A stretch of 64,000 bases of DNA from Okapia johnstoni (Eukaryota > Chordata > Mammalia > Artiodactyla > Giraffidae), in assembly GCA_024291935.2 (NCBI GenBank), contig CM044313.1, positions 82,087,001-82,151,000 of the forward strand, in the 5' to 3' direction. Both the position numbers and the translations under genes were made by a program. How positions within the stretch are numbered: position 1 is the first letter of the stretch; every line of letters starts with the position of its first letter. The notes under the pieces were generated by a model. It was not told the origin of the DNA, did no database searches, and worked only from the letters and a program-made list of their open reading frames with translations. This document shows positions 33,408 to 44,430 of this stretch, in pieces.

Positions 33408-34155
33408 AGGACCTAAAGACAGCAAGTCATTTAATCAAAATCCAAAACAGGTTCAGAGTGACGTGAATGACAACTTATATACAGTTCAGGGACTGATTTC
33501 TCTTCAGCTTGCCTCTCAGCCAGCAAACAACAGTGCAAAGGATGCATACAAGGTAAGGACTCAATTAGGTGAGTGGATGGCTCCCGAATTCATCTCTGAG
33601 GAGTGGCTTTACAGTTGGGAACCTACCAGGTCAGACAGAAAACCTAGGAATGTAGCTTAAACAAGTAGGAATTTAATTTGCCTTTTGCATAGCAAATCGA
33701 TGGGAGATGATGAGGGCTGAAATGAAACTCATAAATTTTGCTTCACTCTGCATGACCTCCATCCCTAAAGTCACCTCATTCTCCAAAATGGCTGCTTGCA
33801 GTCCAGCCATCTCACCTATGTCCCAGATAGCAGGGAGGAAAAAATAATGAAGAAAAGCATGCCCTCTCCCTTTGAGTCTCATTAGCAGATGTTGTATGTA
33901 TTCTCTTCTGCTTGTATCCCAATGGCAAGAATCTAGTCTCATGACTCTACTAAGGTGCACAGAAGTCTGGGAAATGTAGTCATTACTCTGGATAACATGT
34001 GCCCAGTTTAAAATTAGGTATTCTATTTGTATAGAAGAGAAGAACAGACAGTGAGGGGCAGCTAACATTCCCTACCACCCCAGCCTCAAAGAGTTTCTTG
34101 GGCCCTAGTTTAGCCCAGTAAATGCAGAATACTTCTCATTTGCTCCAGAGAGGCA
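33408..34155. other. Unassigned; second part may be old repeat
   Basis: 33640-34030 has wording (gggaaatgtagtcattactc, acatgtgcccagtttaaaat) of a common mammalian repeat I cannot name. The rest is unrecognised. Confidence 0.35.
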
Positions 34156-34378
34156 TGTGCATGTGTGCTAAGTCACTTTAGTCATATCCAATTCTTTGCA
34201 ACCCTATAAACTGTAGCCCATCAGGCTCCTCTGTCCATGGGATTCTCCAGACAATACTGGGGTGGGTTGCCATGCCCTCCTCCAAGGGATCTTCCCAACC
34301 CAGGGATCAAATCCATGTCTCCTGCATCTACTTCACTGACAGCAGATCCTATACTCACTGAGCCACCAGCGAAGCCCC
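34156..34378 (-). mobile_element. Bov-tA SINE, antisense
   Basis: gtgctaagtcactttagtca to gccaccagcgaagcccc. TSD-like cagagaggca and tagagaggca. Confidence 0.9.
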
Positions 34379-34469
34379 CTAGAGAGGCACAGATATGGCC
34401 AAAAAGTCACTGCCTTCTAAGGGAGCCCTGCAAGAAGGAATGAAGTGGGCAGACAACTACAAACCAGAT

Positions 34470-35066
34470 GGGTGTCTGAGGAGAGGCCAATTTGAGTAGA
34501 TAATGACTGCGGTCCAGACGCCCTCCACTATCATGGCTGTTGGCTGGCATCATAGAGGCCTGCAAGACCTGTTTCTGCACAGCTTCAAGACTGAAGAAAG
34601 AACCTGGAGTCATCGATAGAGATATCAATGGTTTAATGCAGAGAGAGCTTACATATCTGAAGCAAGGTTCTGGAGCGACACCCCACTATGTGCAGCACAT
34701 GGGCAGGCTGGATGAGACAGCAGCCTTCACTCCTGGAGGCAGGAAAGTTTAGGGGGAATTATGTCAGGTTAGCTCATCAGTCACTAGGGAAACCAGGTGA
34801 GGGGGCAGCCCCCTTACTGCCCCTTTGATAAGTATACTAAAAGGTTCTGATCTAAAGCTAGAATGATCCTTCTCTTGGGGCATGGGACAAGTTGTAGAAA
34901 GGCCAATAATATGAGTAGGACATAGGCAAAGCATGCACTTGTCAAGCAGGGGATGTACACAGAGCAAGAGAACAGCCATCTTGAATGATCTGACCATACA
35001 ATGGCATATGCAAGCCCTTCTACCAACCCATAGATGAGATCCAAGAAAACAGAGGAAACTCGTTAG
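34470..35066. mobile_element. Possible ERV-derived LTR sequence
   Basis: ctggagtcatcgatagagat, atcaatggtttaatgcagag and caagagaacagccatcttga recall a ruminant ERV LTR, probably antisense. No termini or primer site identified. Confidence 0.3.
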
Positions 35067-35290
35067 TTTTTTTTTTTTTTTTTTTTTTTTTGGTGGCTCA
35101 GATGGTAACAAATTTGCCTGTAATGCAGGAGACCCAGGTTCAATTCCTGGATCAGGAAAATCTCCTGGAGAAGGGAATGGCTACCCACTCCAGTAGTCTT
35201 GCCTGGAGAATCACATGGACAGAGGAGCCTGGCAGGCTACAATCCATAAGGTCACAAAGAGTCGGACACAACTGAGTGACTACCACTTTC
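35067..35290 (+). mobile_element. Bov-tA SINE with head start replaced by poly-T
   Basis: A run of 25 T (35067-35091) stands where gggcttccc should be; tggtggctcagatggtaaca then continues normally to the BovA end. Confidence 0.88.
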
Positions 35291-35523
35291 ACTACTTTTG
35301 TTTCAAGTTAGCTTAGATCATGTTCCTACTCCCTTAGTGAAATGAGGAGTATGGTGGCCACTAAGGCTGTTTGCTGATATTCTGGTTCTCCTCCTCTTGA
35401 GTAGATGGTAGTATTTGCATTTCCCTGCCCCTTTGAAGTTAGCTGTGGTCGTGTGATATACTTCACCCAATGATATCTGAGCACAAGTGAAATGTAACCT
35501 GTCTAGACTGAAGAGTGAGTCCA
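35291..35523. other. Unassigned sequence
   Basis: Nothing recognised before the MLT2 LTR. Confidence 0.35.
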
Positions 35524-35756
35524 TGATGGTTAATTTTATGTGCCAACTTGGCTGGGCCATGGACCCCAATTTTTGATCAAACACAAGTCTAGATGTTGCT
35601 ATAAAAGTATCTTTTAGATGTAAGTACCATTTAAATAAGTAGACTTTGAGTAAAACAGATAATCCTTCATAATGTGGGTAGGCCTCATCCAATTAGCTGA
35701 AGGCTTTAAAAGAAAAAGACTAAGGTCCCCTAAGGAGAAAGGAGTTCTGCCTCCAG

Positions 35757-35956
35757 TGTGTTCTGTGTTAAGTTACTTCAATCGTGTCTGAATCCTTGTG
35801 ACCCAACAGACTGTAGCCCCTCAGGCTCCTCTGTCCGTGGGATTGCCATGCTCTCCTCCAGGGGATCTTCCTGACCCAGGGGTCAAAACTACGTCTCATA
35901 TGTCTCCTGCACTGGCAAGTGGGTTCTTTACAACTGGCGCCCCCTGGGAAGCCCAC
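35757..35956 (-). mobile_element. Bov-tA SINE inside the MLT2 LTR
   Basis: Antisense copy with TSD ctgcctccag at 35747-35756 and 35957-35966. Confidence 0.92.
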
Positions 35957-36100
35957 CTGCCTCCAGAATTATAACATTAACTTTTCCCTAGGTCTCCAAT
36001 CTGCCCTGAAGATTTCAGGTTTTCTAGCCCCTGCAATTGTGTGAGGCAATTCCTTAAGGTAAATTTTCTGTATGTCTGTCTCTGTCTATCTCTCTCTGTA

Positions 36101-36122
36101 CACACACACACACACACACACA
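36101..36122 (+). repeat. (CA)n microsatellite
   Basis: Eleven CA units in the MLT2 LTR; the alternating purine-pyrimidine run extends over 36097-36129. Confidence 0.95.
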
Positions 36123-36184
36123 TACGTATTCTATTGGTTTTGTTTCTCTAGAGAACTCTGAACAATGCAAAGCCTATATGCAAT

Positions 36185-36400
36185 TTGTCACAGTCTCTTT
36201 TTTTCTCTGCCACATTAACCTTGGAAACACATGTAGAGATGAGGTCTCCAGCCTGGATCCTTAAGTGACAATAGCAAGTCGAGTCCCTCTGCCAACCCTC
36301 AGTGGACAGGGAGCATAAGGAAGAAATAACCTCCACTCCGCTAAGCCACAGAGACGTGGGGGCTGTTTGTGGTCACAGCACAATCTACTCTATAGACCAA
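36185..36400 (+). mobile_element. MLT1-like LTR end
   Basis: ggatccttaagtgacaatag, ctctgccaaccctcagtgga, gaagaaataacctccactcc, ctaagccacagagacgtggg follow a MaLR LTR 3' half. Confidence 0.5.
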
Positions 36401-36450
36401 GGAGGCAAAATAGGAATTAGGGTGATTTAGATTTGTTAGGGGAAGCACAC

Positions 36451-36905
36451 TGATTGAAACTGCTCACCCTGGCCAGGCACCACAGTAACCATTAGCATGA
36501 GTTATTTTACGACAGGAGGTCCTGGTAAGGAATAAGGAACTAACAAGCCACTACCAACCAAAAGAATTTGGGAAAGGTCAAAAGGCGATATCATGTGTCC
36601 TTCCACCTCCCAGAATCCTTCTTGCTGGCATCCATCCTGGCTGAGCAATGTGTGTACCACCAGGAAGGACCCTGAGTCACAATGATCAGCCAAAGACAAC
36701 CTGGAAACTAATCCTATCACCATAAAACCTGAGACTGCAAGCCACCTGGCAGAGCAGTTCTCTTGGGTTCCCTTACTTTACTGCTCCCCACCTGTGTGCC
36801 CCTTTCCAATAAAGTCTCTTGCTTTCTCAGCATGTATGTCGCCTTGGACAATTCATTTCCGGAGTGTTGGACAAGAGCACACTCTCAGTACTCACTATTT
36901 CTCAT
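36451..36905 (+). mobile_element. ERV1-type solo LTR
   Basis: Begins TG (tgattgaaactgctcaccct), carries accataaaacctgagactgc upstream of the polyadenylation signal AATAAA at 36808-36813, and then gtctcttgctttctcag, the U3-R-U5 layout of a gammaretrovirus-like LTR. No adjacent gag, pol or env, so read as a solo LTR. Confidence 0.65.
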
Positions 36906-37689
36906 TTCTTCTGGCCAGGATTATCCCAGGGATGGAAGCAGATCTTGGCGTTTTCCCTGCTAAGAATGTCCCTGGAATCAATATCCTATTCCCACTTTTC
37001 TACCCTCATTAAGCTTTCCTGGCTCTAAAAGTCCTCTTCCTCTCAATTCAATAAAAATGTTTCCTTTTCTTCTTAGTATGAGAGATCACAAATATGCTGT
37101 AAGAGGTAACAAGCAAATTCCCTCCAATGTGTGAATAGAAGCTTCATTTTCCCAGGAGGATTTGCATTTGAAAAGGAGATTTAAAAACAAAACAAAAATC
37201 CCACACAAATGAAGCTATACTTGGTGAAATTCCAGGAAGCATGATTAAGTGAGATTTCCCGTAGTAAGGGAGACATTCGGGAACAAGAGGACTTTTTCAC
37301 AGGTGCTCTGCAGAAGGTACCAATATTGTTGGATTTTATTTCCTGGAATTTCTGGGTGCTTCTGAGTATTGGAGAACAGAAATTCCTCAGGGATGCTTCA
37401 AAGCAACTTCCTGTACTGTCCAGTAATCCCCATTTCTCCTTCCAAATGCTTCCCAATGACCAGCCACGGCCAGACCTAACAGGCTCACAGCCTCTTCTAG
37501 CATCCTTAGGTCAAGCTGCCAGCCACTTTGTTTTCCACAGGGAGCAGCTTCCTGAGATAGGTGACCTTTACCCAAGGGTAAGGTCCCTGAAATCCAACAC
37601 ACAAATATCCAAAGGTGTCACATGTACCCCTCTTATATCATCCCAGGAGGCCTACCTCTCATCTCAAAAGTAATGTACATTCATAAGAA
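36906..37689. other. Unassigned sequence
   Basis: About 780 bases with no repeat named. Frames at 37326-37673 (+) and 37181-37456 (-) have no motif. Confidence 0.35.
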
Positions 37690-37835
37690 ATCAACTAGGC
37701 AACTTGTTTAAAAACATAGATTCAGGGATTTAGCTTCTGATTCAATAGGTTGGGATGCAGTCCAGAAAGCCACATTTTCACAAGCCTCCTTCCCCCCATA
37801 TGGTTCAGATGAACGCGGTAGGCTGACTACATTCC
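37690..37835 (+). mobile_element. MER5-type hAT remnant
   Basis: aggcaacttgtttaaaaaca, cttctgattcaataggttgg, then gaaagccacattttcacaag. Confidence 0.6.
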
Positions 37836-38802
37836 CTGAAATGGAGCCCCAGGGAGATGGGGTGAGCTATGCGCACCGCCCGCTCTCCTGAATTCCCGGT
37901 GAACTCTTTTCTAGTCAGCTCCGAGTTTGTGTCTATTTGGTGGAGCCAAGCCATCTGCTCACAACCTTAAAACAAAACAAACAAAACAAACAAAAGATGG
38001 AGTGTTGCTTCCAGGAATTTCTGTGCCATTTTTCTTTTTTCTTTCCGTTTACAAGAGGATACGTCTTTTTGTGTGCGATTTAATTTTTGACGACAAAAAT
38101 GAGGACAAATAGTGGTCTCCTCCCTCACTCATTTTTTGCCATATTTGCAGAGGACTTAAAAGTTAACACGTGAGAAAGAAGCAACCAGCTCCAAGAGCTC
38201 TCAGATGAAAGTTGGATCATCAAGAGTCAAATGGGAAAAAAAAAAGTTAAATAACATGTTAATACACTGTTTTTAGAAACCTGTTTTAGAGCCAGTAGCC
38301 ATAGGGCAGAAACCAATATTCAAAAAGACAACCCAACTGGCCAATTGAAGAGTTAATTTCTTTGGCCTCGGGGAAGAGGCCGCTGAGTCCCCCGCACTTG
38401 GAAGTAATTAGTCCTCCCCATCCCCCAACACTACCCCAGCTCCCGCCCAGACCCAAGCCGGATCGCTGCCCTAAATGCGTGTGCCCCCTGGTGGTTTGAA
38501 GGTAAACTACAACTTACCTTAAAAGGAAGGAGAAAAGCTGGAGTTTGAACATCCTTGCATTTCTCCACTCCACAACCCACTCAGAGCTTTTTCAGGGACA
38601 GGTTTGCAGGGGCATCAGAGGCTGTCATAGCTCTGATGGCATCCTCACACTTTATTCTACACACCTCAATGTGGGCACGTCACAAATGCAGACGTGCCGC
38701 AACCCCTTACAAGCAAAGTTCTTGCCTGGCCCAATGCTGGACACTGAACCAGGCCAAGCCACCAGTGCCTGTCACAGAAAGCACTCCATAAAAATCAAGT
38801 CC
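37836..38802. other. Single-copy stretch with regulatory look
   Basis: Nearly 1 kb without a recognised repeat. 38360-38500 is CpG-bearing and C-rich and ends in the CTCF-like motif. The flanking single-copy DNA makes this the likeliest regulatory segment in the window. Confidence 0.45.
38482..38494 (-). promoter_or_regulatory. CTCF-type core motif
   Basis: The minus strand reads CCACCAGGGGGCA, an essentially consensus CTCF core, in non-repetitive DNA. Occupancy is inferred. Confidence 0.65.
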
Positions 38803-38913
38803 ACCAACTTCCCTGGCAGTCCAGGGGTTAAGACTCCACACTTTCCCTGCAGAGGGCCCAGGTTCAATCCCTGAGTCTGGGAACCTAAGTTCCTGCCTCC
38901 CAAATAAATAAAT
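38803..38913 (+). mobile_element. CHR-type SINE
   Basis: accaacttccctggcagtcc head. TSD aaaatcaagtcc (38791-38802) and aaaatcaagccc (38914-38925). Confidence 0.9.
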
Positions 38914-38925
38914 AAAATCAAGCCC

Positions 38926-39239
38926 CAAGTTTGGTGTGGGCTCTTGGGCTCCACCAGCACCCACACTTCAATTCCAGGCCTGTCTGCCCAGCTTCTCTCC
39001 TCCTTTTCAATCTCTGCTTTCTAACCACTCGCCCCTCATTATAAACCCCAGACTCTGCTCCCAGGGACAGAGCTCACATTCACTTTGTGACCCCTAGGCC
39101 CCACCTGGTTGACGTGTCCACTCCATCCCCACCAGTCTAATTAGGGAAAATCTGACAATTCCTAACCAGGAAATAATAGAAATAGGCCTCTGGACCTTCA
39201 AAAAGGGCTGTGGGCTTTCAGCCAGACACTTGACATGCA
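38926..39239. other. Unassigned sequence
   Basis: No repeat recognised in about 310 bases. Confidence 0.35.
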
Positions 39240-39556
39240 TGTAAGACTCATTTTTAACTATAAATTATATGGATTTATTCTATTTTTTAAAAAACTCCAA
39301 TACAACATACAAAAGTCACTGTTGTTAATTTGGAGCATGTCCTTCCAGAACTTTCCACAATGTACTTACATAATATAACTGTACATGGACAAATATAGAG
39401 AATTATAAGCTTATGGAGCTTTTCCTAAAAAATAGGATCATATTGTACCTGAATTCTTTCACAGCATGATTTTTTAAATTAATAATAGGATTTCTTCAAT
39501 CAAATCTTTCTATATGGACCCATTTAGTTCTTTTTAACTCTGTATACTATTCTATA
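39240..39556 (-). mobile_element. Possible old L1M fragment, antisense
   Basis: atgtccttccagaactttcc, aataggatcatattgtacct resemble a decayed L1 complement. Confidence 0.45.
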
Positions 39557-39786
39557 CAGAGGCTCCCCCAGGCTTCCCCAGTGACTCAGTGGTAAAGAAT
39601 CAGCCTGCAATGCAGGAGACACAAACTCAATCCATGGGCCGGGAAGATCCCCTGGAGAAGGAAATGGCAACCCACTCCATTATTCTCGTCCAGGAAATCC
39701 CATGGACAGAGGAGCCTGGCGGGCTACAGTCCATGAGGTTGCAAAAGAGTCGGATATGGCTGAGAGACTAAACAAGAACAGCAAAC
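39557..39786 (+). mobile_element. Bov-tA SINE
   Basis: aggcttccccagtgactcag to gtcggatatggctgagagac. Perfect 12-base TSD tactattctata at 39545-39556 and 39787-39798. Confidence 0.93.
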
Positions 39787-39798
39787 TACTATTCTATA

Positions 39799-40223
39799 GT
39801 ATTGGGAGTTCAGAAAGCCAAAATAATACTCCTTTCTTTTTTTCCTAAGTCTGGGCTCAATGGAGAAAGAAGGCAATGGAGGGAGCAGATATAAAATTAT
39901 AAAAACTGACAAAAATCAAACTGTTCTTGTTATTAGCAAGCTGATTGGAAAATATGGCTTAAGGTCATATCTAGAAGAACTTACTAATATTTCACCCCTG
40001 AATGAGTATACGCTGACTTGCTGGGTCACAGGGAACAGAGGCCACACTGAGTGTGTCAGAGCTTGCTACCCAGCAGAGCACAGGTCAGCATGGCCTCAGG
40101 GCAAACACCCTCGAAGATGGCAGTGAAAAGGCTGAACGAAGGTGCCCAGTCCCTTCTCCCTAGCTCATTAACTGTGCAAACCAGTCCTTTTCTCATAAGG
40201 ATAAATGAGTGAACGAGGGGTGG
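39799..40223. other. Unassigned sequence
   Basis: Nothing recognised before the inverted repeat. Confidence 0.35.
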
Positions 40224-40354
40224 GAGGGAGGACAGGAGCGTAATCTAGACCCTAACTAAGACCAGAGAAATAGAGAGTCCCCTGAACATTTTCTAACTTT
40301 ATGTTCTTGAACCCTTCTGCTCTGAAATTCACAGGAGTGTAACTGACCCCCCTT
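40224..40354 (+). repeat. Left arm of a 131-bp inverted repeat
   Basis: Reads gagggaggacaggagcgtaa onward. Its reverse complement occupies 40495-40625 at roughly 85% identity by eye, with no length change. Confidence 0.85.
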
Positions 40355-40419
40355 CTCCCCCTGGAGAAGAGATGAGGCAATTATCAGAACATTCCTGGTT
40401 TCTACCTTCATGAATACAT

Positions 40420-40760
40420 TCTCTCAATACCAAGCACTGCTCTTTTGTAGATCTGTCTTACGGTTTATAGTTTGACCTCAGAAAGCTCTAACTAAAGGGG
40501 AGTCAGTCATGCTTCTATACGTTTCAGACCAGAAGGGTTCAAGTACAGAAAGTTAGAATATGTTCAGGGGACTCTCCATTTCCCTGGTCTCAGTTAGCAT
40601 CTAGATTACACTCCTGTCCTCCCTCTCTTGTTTACAGCTTATAGTTTGGCCTCAGAAAGCTCTGACATAACAAATGACAGTCCATTTGTTGTTGACTCCT
40701 AGACCTTGATGTTGTCTAAACAAAAATGTGCTCCACATTCTGTTTCACGCCAGTCACGTT
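40420..40760 (-). repeat. Unclassified repeat, possibly LTR, containing the right arm
   Basis: Minus strand shows aaagctctgaggccaaac-type wording twice (cctcagaaagctctaac at 40478 and cctcagaaagctctgac at 40652 on plus). It contains the right arm 40495-40625. Possibly ERV-derived, family unknown. Confidence 0.45.
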
Positions 40761-40769
40761 GTCAGATGA

Positions 40770-41111
40770 AACCCAACAAAGATTATACAGCAAAAAGATA
40801 TTCCTTTCAAAAATGCAATATCTAACATATTAAAGGCCATATATTAAAACCCAGAGCTAACATCATACTGAACAATGAAAGACTGAAAGCTTTCCTCTAA
40901 GATCTACAGCTTTATAATGCTCCCTGATTTCAAACTATATTATAAAGCTATAGTAATCAAAATACTGTGGCATCAGCATAAAAACAGACACATGGGTTAA
41001 TGGAACATACTAGAGACCCGAGAAATAAACCCACATATATATGGTCAAGTAATTTACAATAAAGGAGCCAAGAATATACAGTGAGGAAAGGATGGCCTCT
41101 TCAATAAATTG
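40770..41111 (+). mobile_element. L1 ORF2 fragment
   Basis: acatcatactgaacaatgaa, caaactatattataaagcta, gagaaataaacccacatata is L1 ORF2 RT-to-C-terminal sequence; no open frame survives. Confidence 0.8.
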
Positions 41112-41311
41112 TGTCATACAGTCTTGTCCAACTCTTTGTGACCCCATGGATTGTAGCCCACCAGGCTCTTCTGTCCATGGGGATTCTCCAGGCAAGAATA
41201 CTGGAGTGGGTTGCCAGGTTCTCCTCCAGGGGATCTTCCCAACCCAGGGATCGAACCCAGGTCTCCCACATTGCAGGCAGATTCTTTACCATTTGAGTCA
41301 CCAGGGAAGTC
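41112..41311 (-). mobile_element. Bov-tA SINE, antisense
   Basis: tacagtcttgtccaactctt to gagtcaccagggaagtcc. Interrupts L1 sequence. Confidence 0.9.
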
Positions 41312-41395
41312 CTTTTTTTTTTTTTAATTAGTTTATTTTCTATTTTTTAACTTTACAATATTGTATTTGTTTTGCCATACATTGACATAACTTTT
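41312..41395 (-). mobile_element. Ruminant L1 3' UTR tail, antisense
   Basis: T run, then tttaactttacaatattgta and tgccatacattgacataac, the same as at 57990-58185. Confidence 0.75.
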
Positions 41396-41785
41396 TTTTT
41401 TTTAAAGAAAACACATATAAGTGACATCATGCAGCATTTGTCTTTCTCTGTTTGGCTTATTTTACCTAGCATAATGCCCTCAAGTTCCATCCATATTGTC
41501 ACAAATGGCAGGATTTCCTTCTGTCTCATGACTGAGTAATATTTCTGTGTGTGTGTGTGTGTCTATATACACATCTATTCATATAGATATATATCTCCAT
41601 TCATCTATTGATGGGTAGATACTTCAGTGGTTTCCTTATATTGGCTGGGGAGTCAAATTCATAGAAACAGAGGGCAGAAACATGGTTGCCCAGCAATAGA
41701 GGTTGGTAAAAGGGTAGAAACTTTCAGCTATAAGATGAATAAGGTCTGAGGACCTAATGTAAAACAGGTGACTATAGTTGGTATA

Positions 41786-42006
41786 CGGACTTCCCAAGTG
41801 ATGCAGTGGTAAAGAATCTACCTGTTAATGCAGGAGACTAAGGAAACATGGGTTCAATCCCTGAGTCAGGAAGATCTCCTGGAGTAGGAAATGGCAACCA
41901 ACTCCAGTATTCTTGCCTGGAAAATCCCATGGACAGAGGATCAAGGAGGGCTACAGTCCATGGGGTCGCAAAGAGTCAGACACGACTGAGGGACTGAGCA
42001 CAGCAC
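41786..42006 (+). mobile_element. Bov-tA SINE inside L1
   Basis: ggacttcccaagtgatgcag to gacacgactgagggactgag. TSD atagttggtata (41774-41785) and ataattggtata (42007-42018). Confidence 0.92.
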
Positions 42007-42032
42007 ATAATTGGTATATAATATTATATAAC

Positions 42033-42817
42033 CCTTATGGCAGAAAGTGAAGAACTAAAGAACCTCTTGATGAAAGTGAAAGAGGAGAGTGAAAAAGTTG
42101 GATTTTTCATATTGAGCTTTTTCACAAGCTCAACATTCAGAAAACTAAGATCATGGCATCCAGTCCCATCACTTCATGGGAAATAGATGGGGAAACAGTG
42201 GAGACAGTGTCAGACTTTATTTTTCTGGGCTCCAAAATCACTGCGGATGGTGATTGCAGCCATGAAATTAAAAGACGCTTACTCTTTGAAAGGAAAGTTA
42301 TGACCAACCTAGATAGCATATTTAAAAGCAGAGACATCACTTTTCCAACAAAGGTCCATCTAGTCATGGCTATGGTTTTTCCAGTAGTCATGTATGGATG
42401 TGAGAGTTAGACGGTGAAGAAAGCTAAGCGCCAAAGAATTGATGCTTTTGAACTGTGGTGTTGGAGAAGACTCTTGAGAATCCCTTGGACTGCAAGAAGA
42501 TCCAGCCAGTCCATCCTAGGGGAGATCAGTCCTGGGTGTTCATTGGAAGGACTGATGTTGAAGCTGAAACTCCAATACTTTGGCCTCCTCATGTGAAGAG
42601 TTGACTCACTGGAAAAGACCCTAATGCTGGGAAGGATTGGGGGCAGGAGGAGAAGGGGACGACAGAGGATGAGATGGCTGGATGGCATCACTGACTCGAT
42701 GGACATGGGTTTGGGTAGACTCCAGGAGTTGGTGATGGACAGAGAGGCCTGGTATGCTGTGATTCATGGGGTCACAAAGAGTTGGACATGACTGAGTGAC
42801 TGAACTAAACTGAACTG
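42033..42817 (+). mobile_element. BovB 3' fragment inside L1
   Basis: cttatggcagaaagtgaaga to actgagtgactgaactaaac. Perfect TSD attatataac at 42023-42032 and 42818-42827. Frames 42153-42410 and 42414-42596 are RT C-terminal remnants separated by one stop. Confidence 0.93.
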
Positions 42818-42832
42818 ATTATATAACTGATG

Positions 42833-42905
42833 TACATAATTGGTATATATAATTATATAACTGGTATATATAATTGGTATACTAACATAATTGGTATATA
42901 GTATT
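42833..42905 (+). repeat. AT-rich tandem of a TTGGTATAT-type unit
   Basis: ataattggtata-like units recur about four times right after the BovB; the same word is the TSD of the Bov-tA. Confidence 0.8.
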
Positions 42906-43738
42906 ATTTAATTGAAATTTGCCAACAGAGTAGAACATAAATGCTCTCACCAATAAAAGAAAAAGATGAACATGTGAGGTTATGGATGTGTTAATTAACT
43001 AGGAGAGAATCCTTTCACAATGCATATGCACATCAAATCACCACAATGTATACTTTAAATACCTTACAATTTTATGTGTGAATTATACCTCAATAAAACT
43101 GAAATTTACATAAAAACTTACTACAAAGCTACAGTAATCAAAAGCAGTGTGGCACTGGTATAAAGACAGACATATAGATCAATGGACTAGAATAGAGAGC
43201 CCACAAATTAGGTGATTTTCAACAAGGATACCAAGACCATTAAATGGGAAAATAACATTTTTTTTAACAGTTTTGGAAAAAAAACCTGGATACCCACATG
43301 CAAAGGAATAAAATTGCACCCTTACCTGATACCATATACAAAAATAACAGAAAATGGAATAAAGGCACATGTGTAAAAGCTAAACTATGACACTCCTAGT
43401 AGAAAACATAAGGAAAAGATTTATAATGTTGGATTTGGCAATAATGTCTTAGATATGACACCAAAAACACAGGCAACAGCAAAAATAAAAATAGGCAAAA
43501 TTAGACTTCATCAGAATTAAAACTGTTTGTGTATCAAAGGTTACTATTAACAAAGTGAAAAGGCAACCTATGGGACTGCAAATCATATATCTGACAAGAG
43601 AGTCACATTCAGAATGTACAAAGAACTCCTGCAACTCAACAACAAAAGCAAACAACCTAATTAAAAATGTGCAAAACATCAAAATAAATAATAATAATGT
43701 ATTTTCACATTATTTTTTAAAAATTGGTCAAAGGATTT

Positions 43739-44140
43739 TGTGATGGTTGAAATTGTGTGTCATCTTGACTGAGTTAAGGGGTACTCAGATAGCTGGTAAA
43801 CAGTATTTCAGGGTATGTCTTTGAGGATTTCTTCAGAAGAGATTAGCATTCCAATCAGTAGACTGAGTGAAGAAGATGAGCTCTTCCCAATGTAGGCTGG
43901 CATCATCCAATCCTCTGAGGGCTGGGAAGCTTACCTTCCTTTGCAATCGGATATGAGAGCTCCTAGTTCTCAGGTCCTGAGACCCAGACTGAATTAGATT
44001 TCCGGTTCTCTAGCTTGAATACAGCAGTTTATGGGACTTCTTGGCCTTCATAGAGCATGAGCCAATTCTAATAATAAATCTCCTCTTACATCTATCTATC
44101 TCTCATATCCTATTGATTATTTCTTTAGAGAACTCTAACA
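43739..44140 (+). mobile_element. MLT2-type (ERVL) LTR inserted in L1
   Basis: tgtgatggttgaaattgtgt to gaactctaaca. 5-base flanks gattt (43734-43738) and gactt (44141-44145) fit an ERVL-size TSD, and L1 resumes without loss. Confidence 0.8.
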
Positions 44141-44430
44141 GACTTGAATAGACATTTCTACAAAGAAGATATATAGAAGATCAATAGCACATGAAAAGAT
44201 GCTCAACATTATGAATCATTAGGGAAATACAAATCAAAACTACAGAATTATCACCTCACACTCATTAGGATGATTGTTACCAAGAAACAAAACAAAAACA
44301 GAAAATAAATGTTGGGGAGGATATGGAAAAATTGGAACTCTTGGCATTGCTATTGAATACATAAAATGGTATACCTGCTACAGAAAATAGCATGGGTTTG
44401 CTCAAAAAATTAAAAATAGAGTTACCATGT

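Larger units (their letters stand above)
35524..36169 (+). mobile_element. MLT2-type (ERVL) LTR split by a SINE
   Basis: Starts tgatggttaattttatgtgc and ends with ctattggttttgtttctcta and a CA. A Bov-tA (35757-35956) and a CA microsatellite (36101-36122) sit inside. Confidence 0.75.
41400..43108 (+). mobile_element. L1 3' end with an inverted 5' segment, invaded by Bov-tA and BovB
   Basis: 41400-41640 is antisense L1 (agcataatgccctcaagttc, atctattgatgggtagatac). 41641-41785 and 42818-43108 are sense 3' UTR (attcatagaaacagagggca; ttatgtgtgaattatacctc). Bov-tA (41786-42006) and BovB (42033-42817) lie within. Confidence 0.7.

Noticed and set aside
36451..36905. Active gene promoter at the ERV1-type LTR
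   Set aside because: LTR structure is visible, but no downstream exon or transcript evidence exists in the window.
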